Shown here in pieces: positions 55,806 through 64,000 of a stretch of 64,000 bases of DNA. Made by a program: the position numbers and the translations under genes. The notes under the pieces are model-generated. The model was not told where the DNA came from. It saw only the letters and a list, made by a program, of their open reading frames with translations, and made no database searches. Positions within the stretch are counted from its first letter, which is position 1; each line of letters starts with the position of its first letter. Source of the DNA: Rutidosis leptorrhynchoides (Eukaryota; Streptophyta; Magnoliopsida; Asterales; Asteraceae); NCBI RefSeq assembly GCF_046630445.1, contig NC_092335.1, forward strand, positions 629,207,501 to 629,271,500. Reading direction: 5' to 3'.

Positions 55806-57724
55806 TCAATTGTTTTGCTCGAACAATCACACACAGTTACACATATATAGATATATACTCCGTAATATTTATATTATTTATATTATTATTATTATTATTA
55901 TTATAATTATTATTATTAAAGATTAATATTAATATTAATCTTATTATTATCAGTAGTATTAATATTATTTTTATTAGTATTATACATAAAATACTACGAA
56001 GAGGTCATGTTCAAGCGATTTCAAAAATGATTTTCGAGTGAATTAAAGCTAAGGAAATTATGGGTTATTGCCAAGGAGGTTATGGGTAATGTTCGGGGGT
56101 ATAATTGTGAATCAAACTTAGTGTTTATCATCTCCGTTACGTCTACGTATTTTCTACAATATTGAATCTCAATATTAATACGTAAGCATTTATATTTTAT
56201 ATTTTATATTTTATAAATTAATAGTGTATACATACTAGTGCTCAAGTGTATATATTTATACATGCTTGATGCTAAATTTTGTCGTTAAACAGTTTATAAT
56301 AAATCACGAATTAAATACATATATTAAGGGTAAAAGGTATATGATATACATGTTTTCGGAAAGCTGGCGAAAAATCAATAACTTTTCATTTAGATATCGA
56401 ATAGTTTCGAGGAACGAATCAAAAGATATGGTCAACTGAATTATAATTGACATTAATTGGAATTGCTTTTTGAATCTGCAGTTAATACTTAAACAACTTG
56501 TTTACGAGATTGATAAAATGGATTTTTGAATATTACCAACCGAGTAAATGAATCCTTATATAAGGTACGTCTCGTTTGTTGAACTATTGTCAAAATTGAC
56601 TTTTTGAAACAACTTTGAATAACTTTTGTATGTCAATTTCGAGCATTAGGATTGTGATACACTATGACCTGACCTAGCTTGATAGACATTTATTGACCAA
56701 CATATGTTCTCTAGGTTGAGATCTACGATTATTTGATATACCGAGTTTCGGTCACATTACGATGAACAACTTTATGTGCTGCTAAGGTGAGTTTCATATG
56801 ATCCCTTTTACCCTTTACATTTTTGGGCTGAGAATACATGCAAATGCTTTATTAACTGATTTACAATATTTATATGCGTGAGTTTCATTTGCTCCCTTTT
56901 TAAATGATTTTGCAATATATATTTTTGGGCTGAGAATACATGCACTTTATTTTAAAAATAATGGACACAAGTACATACTAAATTCTATACTGAGTTTGAA
57001 CCGAAAATCCCTTAGCTTTGTTAACTAGTAACTGCCGGTTATAAGAACTGGTGGGCGCGAGTAGTAGTATATGGATCCATAGGGCTTGATATCCCCGTTC
57101 GAGCTAGAGCACTAGCCTTTTAACGGACGTATGCTATTTGAGAAGCGTACACGTTGGTTTGCGTGTATTATTAAGATGATTATACAAAGGGTATAAATTA
57201 TATATACGTTAAGTTTAGTTACCAGGGTGCTCAAATTTGTAGAATATTTTAATAAACGTTTCTGGATGAAACAACTGAAATCTTGTGATCCATCTTTATA
57301 TACAGATTATGCGAAACATACAAACTATGAACTCACCAACCTTTGTGTTGACACTTGTTAGCATGTTTATTCTCAGGTTCCCTAGAAGTCTTCCGCTGTT
57401 TGCTTATATGATAGACAAGCTATGTGCATGGAGTCTTATATGGCATATTTTTCAAGAAAACGTTGCATTCACCAATTCATCATCATGTACCTTATTTTGA
57501 CTGCATTGTCAAGGGAAGTACTATTGTAAACTATTATATACGGTGATTATCTATATGTAGAAATCATCAGATGTCGAAAACCTTTGATTTAAATATTCAT
57601 TTATGGTGTGCCTTTTCAAAAGAATGCAATGTTTACAAAACGTATCATATAGAGGTCAAATACCTAGCAATAAAATCAATGAATGACGTGTTCGTCCATA
57701 TGGATTTAGAGCGATCGTCACAGT

Positions 57725-57736
57725 TGGTATCAGAGC
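57725..57736 (+). other. Primer-binding site of element E
   Basis: TGGTATCAGAGC two bases after the LTR end. Confidence 0.88.
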
Positions 57737-58127
57737 GTTGGTCGTAGCGAATCAGGTCTTGCATTAATGTGTCTAACTGATAGATGTTAGGATGCATTCG
57801 TAAGTCTGGACTTCGACTGTGTCTGCATGTCATAAGTTTTACTTATCATTTATTGTTGGAAATTACCTGCTTATCATTTCTAGTCAAAGACACGTTTTAC
57901 TGCATTGATTGCATAAATAGTATATAGACAAAATTCGTATCTTAGTGTATCTGCTAATTTATATCTCAGCGTATATGTTACTGTAAACTTTACCTGACAG
58001 CTTTCGAAAAGTTCCTCCGTAATTTACGGACCCCTTGTATTATATATAGGTATTCTATGTAATTAGAATATCATCCGATATCCAAAAATCAATTTATATC
58101 AAAAATCCTTTATCCAAACCGTGTGAG

Positions 58128-58569
58128 ATGAATTCCGCATCTAGTTCGAATTCCTCAGATGCTGACAGCTATTCCGATATGGATTTTCACTCAAACTCCG
58201 AAGGTAGTGTAACTGGAATGGATCAACCAATTAGCCATCATCTATTCTGGATGGATTGGGGATGGGTTCGTAGCCTCCTCAATCATTGGAGACAGGAAGA
58301 AGGTGATCCCTTCCATCCCAAATTTCCCTCTTGGCGAAGAACCTGAAGCACTTACCGGCGAACCTGTTCGTAATACCATTTTCTCTCTCATTTCCAGAGT
58401 TTCTCGTCACGATTATATACTACATCGAATTTTAGATCTTATTTATCCGCTCGTCGGAACCGATCATCCCGGTATAATAGAAGAAGTCAACGAGCTTCGC
58501 GCTCGGGTAGTGACTTTGGAGAATATAGTGCGAAGGTTACAAACACCAGCAGCAGCACCAGCAGCATAA
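58128..58569 (+). pseudogene. Element E pre-gag ORF, frameshifted
   Basis: ATG 58,128 opens a Ser/Asp-rich frame (MNSASSSNSSDADSYSD) with MDWGWVRSLLNHWRQEE, which shifts near 58,310 into the frame with EALTGEPVRNTIFSLISRVS and a C-terminal heptad segment IIEEVNELRARVVTLENIV, ending in an Ala/Pro tail at 58,569. Together about 145 codons. The C-terminal LRARV.LE motif is shared with element A's pre-gag ORF. Downstream (58,570-58,700) is low-complexity CCA/ACA-rich sequence that may be a further decayed part of the same ORF. Confidence 0.6.
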
Positions 58570-58699
58570 CCAGTATCACCATCATCAACACCAACAGGAT
58601 CATTACCACCACCAACAACCACATCCGCATCACACGCCTCAACATCACAAACTGTACCTCGGATATCAACATCATACGCACTATAGATACCAAGGAGTA

Positions 58700-59530
58700 T
58701 CAACAACAAAAAACGATGAAGTATGGATTCATAACTTCATTGGAGAAACATTCTGTGGTGATTATGTAATCTCTAAAGTCATAGAGATTATCTATTCTAG
58801 CCTTAACCATAAATCAGATAGAGTAGAAACCCTGATCGGAATGGTGTATGATTTACAAGCTAAACTTGTTATACCACAACGTCAACAACACTGTCAGCCT
58901 CACCAGCACAGTCAGCGCTGTCAACATCGTCAGAATCAGCAGCACCTCTAACATCATAAGCTCCGTCAGTTCAACAAAGCACCTTGGAAAATCATTACGA
59001 GTCAATAACGCGTATATTGTATCAACGAGTTATGAAATATTAACTCATTCCTTCTGAAGAATTTATATGTATATCTTATATATATAAAATTTTAAAACTA
59101 TAAAAAATCTTTCTGTACTAAGCTATTATGTATGGAACTTAACTACTCAGTTAATTCATAGTAATAATATGCTATGATGTACATTCTTTGTTAGCAACTT
59201 AATCATCGTTAACTACAATCTTTGTTTCAAATTCAATGAATTTCATTTCATAATAAATCAAGTGTATTATTCAATAACATGTCTGATTTTACACTTTCAT
59301 CTTCGGTACCCTCGAAACTTTCTAGACAACATTATTCGTACCTTGAAAAGTTAGCGAGAGTACTATGAGCACCAACATCCTTCACCAAGGAATAAGAATA
59401 AATAATGAAGTATTGATTTCATTAATACTCCGCAAGATTATGTAATCTTTAATATTTTAGAGATTATTCATTTCTAAGTCAAGCCAAAAATCAAATAAGC
59501 TTAATATGATATTAACTCATTAAATCCAAA
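58700..59530 (+). repeat. Degenerate direct duplication inside element E
   Basis: A block near 58,700-58,830 (GATGAAGTATGGATTCATAA.., GATTATGTAATCTCTAAAG, TAGAGATTATC) is echoed at about 59,400-59,505 (AATGAAGTATTGATTTCATT.., GATTATGTAATCTTTAATA, TAGAGATTATT). The copies are diverged, so the duplication is old. Confidence 0.5.
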
Positions 59531-59616
59531 TTACATCCGAAGAAAATATACATACAGATATTTTCATAAAGACTGTAATGAAAATTCTTTTGTACAAAAT
59601 ATTAATTGTGAAATCT

Positions 59617-59630
59617 TTAACGGGTAGGTA
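59617..59630 (+). other. Internal polypurine-tract-like copy in element E
   Basis: TTAACGGGTAGGTA, matching 14 of 15 bases of the real tract at 61,809-61,823. The bases after it (ATACTCGGAAA) resemble those after the internal copy in element B (CTACCCGAATT), suggesting common descent. Confidence 0.5.
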
Positions 59631-59639
59631 ATACTCGGA

Positions 59640-61787
59640 AAATATATAAGTTCACAATTATTATGTTACATTGTACATTCTTCAATTTTGATTCAAAAAA
59701 ATCATTAACTATACTCACTATCTTCACAACGATATACAATCGTTTTCATACAAGTTCAATTACATATTCTGATATTGACGAATCAGAATCCAAGTCATAA
59801 CTCTGAACCAGTAACATCATTCTTAGATCTCTACATCTTTCAAAGCTATACTTTGACTTCAAAACTGTGCAAGATCCTTTAGCGTTGTTAATATTGAAAA
59901 TAATCTTGCCATCCTTTTCAAAGTATCCAGTTTTATCACACTTTCAACTACTCAACTTTGATTTTTCAGATTAGCCTTATTGTAACCTTGACATATACGT
60001 TCTTGTTACTGGGGAACCTTTCATGTTCCACCACATTAGCAGTAAATTTACCAACAATTTCATTTATCCTTGACCTTCAAAAAAATCCTTATACTCATTG
60101 AAACCCTATCATTTACTCATCCACATCTAGTAACAATAATGGTCATACGAATTATCGCGAATTAGCAATCAGTATTTTGAAATCTTGCAGCACGTCTACG
60201 CCAACATTTATATGAGTACATATAACGTCTACCTCCTGGACTTACATACTTCGAATGTGAAGATTCTGAAAAACACCCTAAACTGCGAACTAGTTCTCGA
60301 AATGCTGATGAAGCAGCAAAAACTGTAAACGACTTTAACAGTCAAAAGTTTGATGATAAAGAATGGTATGGTGGTAAAGCTGAGAAAAAGAGAAGGTTTG
60401 GAACTGAAATACGGATTGAGTAAAGAATGAAAGAGGTTGTAGATAAATCACAAAGACTGAACCTGCCTTCAAAGAATCCAAATGATTCAGTGTCTGCTGA
60501 AATCCTTAGAACTGAACCTGCCTTCAAAGAATCCAAATGATTCAGTGTCTGCTGAAATCCTTAGAAAATACCTTACTCCTTACTCTAAAACCTTTACGGA
60601 CAATGTTCTTCATCATCATCATTATCTTAAATATTCTAAGATATCATCATATCTTTCATTATAAATATCCTCAATATTTTTGAGGATAATTTCGTGACTA
60701 TATGAAATTATTCATTCCTTCACGCTATCTGTGTTACATCATAACAGAGACTGTGTTAGTTTCTAAATTCTGAAAAATTCGAATTTAAAATATGAATGTT
60801 TTGAAGTAGTGTTGGGAACTGAAGCATGAATTAGTATAATATAATGACACTTGATCAACGTGATTATATTACAGTAAGTCATGCTGAGTTTCTAATGAAA
60901 CGTGATAAAGGTTCACAGATCACACCCTCATCATGAACCATGTTACATAACTCTTTCATTCTATATAATCTCTAAATATATCAAGAAAATATACTTCTTG
61001 ATGATTCGGTCTTTTCCAGATATTCTGGTAATTTGACAAATCAAGATCGTGCCATTACAATTTATTTCTTAGAACATTAATTATGTTCATCCGAAATTCA
61101 TACCTACAAATTCTGGACCATTATCCGCTTGACATAAGGTCGGGAAGAGAAATTGAAAGCATGGAGCTCTGAAATAAAAAGGAGAATATAAGCCCGATAA
61201 CAACTCCGAAATTTACAAACCGTGTATATCAATGCGTATAGCAATATAAAGACACGGGAGAATGAAAAACACTATAACCCCAAGATAATGGTAAAAGAAA
61301 GCAACTTCCTCTGGTGGTAGATGAAAAAGAAGAATGACAGATATAAAAGTTAGGAGTATATCAAGAATCAGAACTGGATGAAGCATTTCACAATCTTTTG
61401 GAAGTATGAAATGAGGAAGAAGATGTAGGAGTGGTGAAAATAATGAAACAGAAGAGGTCAATTTATAGCGAAATAACAGATAGAGCAATCAAGACAGATG
61501 ACCGCATATAATTAAAGAAGATCTTAATCTCCTTAATTCCCGAAGAATCAAATCTTATTTAGATTATGAAGACTTTCTATTCCTTAAATTCCGGAAATCA
61601 ATCGTAACTACGTCAAAAGTTAAGACGAATCTCTATTCTTTCATTTCACTCTTTTACGATAACTTCTCTCATACGCTTCGAGAAATCGGATTGTTTTATC
61701 CATATTATTCAACGGTGATAAAATTCTATTTATCAACTCATATTCGTCATGAAAACATTTTTATTGTTAGCCATGACGACCTCACTT
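59640..61787 (+). other. Element E interior without coding capacity
   Basis: AT-rich, with only short chance frames. It includes an exact 55-bp tandem duplication (60,456-60,565). No retroviral-type motif was found in any frame. Confidence 0.6.
60456..60565 (+). repeat. Exact 55-bp tandem duplication in element E
   Basis: Units 60,456-60,510 and 60,511-60,565 are identical, starting ACTGAACCTGCCTTCAAAGA. Being exact, it is probably younger than the diverged LTR pair. Confidence 0.85.
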
Positions 61788-61823
61788 AAATTTCGGGACG
61801 AAATTTCTTTAACGGGTAGGTAC
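61788..61823 (+). promoter_or_regulatory. Hairpin and polypurine tract of element E
   Basis: AAATTTCG-GGA-CGAAATTT (61,788-61,806), then TTAACGGGTAGGTAC (61,809-61,823) directly before the 3' LTR. Identical in stem and tract to element B. Confidence 0.7.
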
Positions 61824-62941
61824 TGTGATGACCCGGAAATTTCTGACCAAATTTAAACTTTATCTTTAAATGATTTAATGTTTTCGACATGATAAGCAAA
61901 GTCTGTAAAGTTGAATCTCAAATTTTTTGAACTATTCAATTACCTTTCGATTGTTCTCAACGATTCGCGAACAATTATAGGTAAATAGATACATATATAT
62001 ACCATAACTTGAAAACGTAACAAAGTGTTGAGTATATGATACTGTGCATTAAACTTATTGGTTTGATTATCTGATTAATATATTTAGATACAGAGTTAAA
62101 AGATTATGCCAAACGATTGAATTAAAAGATAATTATTGAGTCCCTTAAGGATTATGATATTATTACGGGTCTCTGTTGTAAGGTCCACGTTGATTTGGGA
62201 AATCATTCATTCTTAACGGTATTCGGAATAAATGGTAAAGTGTTTGTTTAAATAACGTAATTTTGACACATACAATAATAAGGAATATCAACTATTGAAA
62301 TTAGATATATGAATAACTTGCGATATGTATTTTAAAACGTGTTTATTAATATCGAAAATATATATTTAACAATACGATAAAATATAATATTAACTTGGTC
62401 ATAAAAACAAATTGTTATTATATATATATATATTAACAAATAGCGAGACGATGATTTATAGAAGTAAATGATCAAAATACTCGAAAGTTTAAGATATACT
62501 TTGAGTGGTATAGTTTAGGGATAATTTAAGGCTATATTTTGACAAAGGTACGTGACACGAAATGTAAAATACAAGTTTTCTCAGCGTACGAAAGGACATT
62601 TGAAAAACCAGAACCGGGACATAAGTTGAATGATGACGTACGACTTATCGGAACAAAAATTACAAGTCAATTATGCATGTGAATTTAATATAATATATAA
62701 TTAATTATATAAATTAAATATATTATATATATTATATAAAATTATGTTGACAAACAAAAAGTTAAAAGTTTGTGAGCTGGATCAGAGGGCCATGCTATCG
62801 CATGGCCTTGAAGCACAAATCCCATGCGATCGCATGGGGTGCTTTTTCAGAAAAGGTACTATAAATTCAATTGTTTTGCTCGAACAATCACACACAGTTA
62901 CACATATATAGATATATACTCAGTAATATTTATATTATTTA

Positions 62942-62972
<31 letters not shown>

Positions 62973-63405
62973 ATTATTATAATTATTATTATTAAAGATT
63001 AATATTAATATTAATCTTATTATTAGCAGTAGTATTAATATTATTTTTATTAGTATTATACATAAAATACTACGACGAGGTCATGTTCAAACGATTTCAA
63101 AAATGATTTTCGAGTGAATTAAAGCTAAGGAAATTATGGGTTATTATCAAGGAGGTTATGGGTAATGTTCGGGGGTATAATTGTGAATCAAACTTAGTGT
63201 TTATCATCTCCGTTACGTCTACGTATTTTCTACAATATTGAATCTCAATATTAATACGTAAGCATTTATATTTTATATTTTATAAATTAATAGTGTATAC
63301 ATACTAGTGCTCGAGTGTATATATTTATACATGCTTGTATGCTAAATTTTGTCGTTAAACAGTTTATAATAAATCACGAATTAAATACATATATTACGGG
63401 TAAAA
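61824..63405 (+). repeat. Element E 3' LTR, first 1.6 kb
   Basis: Colinear with 54,765-56,340. Broken by the F insertion after ATATTACGGGTAAAA. Confidence 0.9.
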
Positions 63406-63597
63406 TATAGTGATCCGAACTTTTCCATGTTTATATATATTAATTGAGATTGATATTTACATGATTAAATGTTTCCAACATGTTAAGCAATCAAACTTGT
63501 TAAGACTTGATTAATTGAAATATGTTTCATATAGACAATTGACCACCCAAGTTGACCGGTGATTCACGAACGTTAGAACTTGTAAAAACTATATGAT

Positions 63598-63683
<86 letters not shown>

Positions 63684-64000
63684 ACATGATACTATGATAA
63701 GTAAACATATCATTAAGTATATTAACAATGAACTACATATGTAAAAACAAGACTACTAACTTAATGATTTTTAAACGAGACATATATGTAACGATTATCG
63801 TTGTAAAGACATTTAATGTATATATATCATATTAAGAGATATTCATACATGATAATATCATGATAATATAATAATTTAAAATCTCAATTGATATTATAAA
63901 CATTGGGTTAACAACATTTAACAAGATCGTTAACCTAAAGGTTTCAAAACAACACTTACATGTAACGACTAACGATGACTTAACGACTCAGTTAAAATGT
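63406..64000 (+). mobile_element. Element F: B-family LTR in opposite orientation, runs off right edge
   Basis: From about 63,406 the sequence is the reverse complement of the end of element B's LTR (compare 16,142 back to about 15,605), with scattered differences. The first bases read TATAGTGATCCGAAC where B has TGTAGTGACCCGAAC. It interrupts element E's 3' LTR. The window ends 595 bp in, so a full element or a solo LTR are both possible. Since B lies on the minus strand and this LTR is inverted relative to B's, any coding region would be on the plus strand to the right. Confidence 0.85.
63601..63679. repeat. AT dinucleotide microsatellite (79 bp) in element F
   Basis: About 39 uninterrupted AT units. 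The corresponding place in element B's LTRs (about 15,926-15,951) holds only a short interrupted TATATA tract, so the array expanded in this copy or lineage. Confidence 0.95.

Larger units (their letters stand above)
54765..57722 (+). repeat. Element E 5' LTR
   Basis: Contains a palindrome pair at 55,731-55,777, a TATA box at 55,799, and a TTA/TTATTA microsatellite near 55,870-55,960. Ends directly before the primer site. Confidence 0.9.
54765..63405 (+). mobile_element. Element E: large non-autonomous gypsy derivative (LARD-like)
   Basis: 5' LTR 54,765-57,722 (2,958 bp; TGTGATGACCCGG... to ...GATCGTCACA), perfect primer site 57,725-57,736, interior of about 4.1 kb, polypurine tract TTAACGGGTAGGTAC (61,809-61,823), and a 3' LTR from 61,824 that is interrupted by element F near 63,406. 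The two LTRs differ at roughly 1% of positions by eye plus microsatellite length changes. The interior has a frameshifted pre-gag ORF and no trace of gag core, protease, reverse transcriptase or integrase. The polypurine region and hairpin are those of B, so B-like elements could be the helpers. The right end lies outside the window; five bases left of the element are TGAGC. Confidence 0.88.

Noticed and set aside
57285-57500. Frame in element E 5' LTR
   Set aside because: Chance frame within U5-like sequence; the window lacks the second LTR copy here, and there is no recognisable protein.
57725-57736. tRNA gene candidates at TGGTATCAGAGC sites
   Set aside because: These are primer-binding sites complementary to the 3' end of tRNA-Met, without a tRNA fold around them.
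61213-61488. Minus-strand hydrophobic 91-codon frame in element E
   Set aside because: Antisense to the element, low complexity, no recognisable protein.

Overview
This is plant nuclear DNA. It is AT-rich and consists almost entirely of transposable elements stacked inside one another. The element families point to a flowering plant: chromovirus-type Ty3/gypsy elements primed by initiator tRNA-Met, a Cassandra element with 5S-rRNA-like LTRs, PIF/Harbinger and Mutator-type relics, and a Helitron-like end. The gypsy sequence style (LTRs of 2-3 kb, an extra ORF before gag) suggests an asterid, perhaps Asteraceae, but that is inference only. No intact ordinary host gene was found. The only host-like coding traces are a broken kinase/KEN-type gene (about 8.7-10.6 kb) and an F-box gene carried inside a retrotransposon (21.1-21.8 kb).

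Left part (1-11,106). A minus-strand reading frame runs off the left edge and resembles the putative gypsy-type transposon protein family (PF04195). After it come non-coding DNA with four consecutive hairpins downstream of a TATA-like box, a frameshifted PIF/Harbinger transposase (2,271-3,425), a 488-bp Mutator-type MITE with a 9-bp target duplication (4,290-4,777), a candidate Helitron (5,083-8,238), a ~100-bp SINE-like retroposon with a 24-bp target duplication (8,527-8,627), and a decayed kinase/KEN-like gene with a complete Cassandra element (9,617-10,245) in a probable intron.

Nested gypsy block (11,107-54,118). Outer element A lies on the minus strand. Its 3' LTR (left side) is cut into three pieces by two later insertions. 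Element B (12,894-25,975, minus, target duplication GTAAG) has LTRs of equal length with no difference noticed, an open gag-pol of about 1,520 codons, and two extra ORFs before gag: an acidic-repeat protein and an F-box protein. Element C (26,351-46,319, minus, target duplication ATTAA) is decayed. Element D (28,643-39,818, plus) has inserted into C's integrase region and is intact except for one in-frame TGA. A's own coding region (47.2-52.8 kb) is a pseudogene, and its 5' LTR (53,125-54,118) is truncated at a junction with the gag fragment of a sister element.

Right part (54,119-64,000). Element E (plus, from 54,765) has a ~2.96-kb LTR and a 4.1-kb interior with a short, frameshifted pre-gag ORF and no pol, like a large non-autonomous derivative (LARD). 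Its 3' LTR is interrupted near 63,406 by an LTR of the B family in the opposite orientation (F), which carries a 79-bp AT microsatellite and runs off the right edge.

The insertion order follows from the nesting: A first, then B and C independently into A's LTR, then D into C; separately, E into the sister fragment and then F into E. B, D, A and E share a small hairpin just before the polypurine tract, with a compensatory base-pair change in D. B and E also carry a second, internal copy of the polypurine-tract motif.
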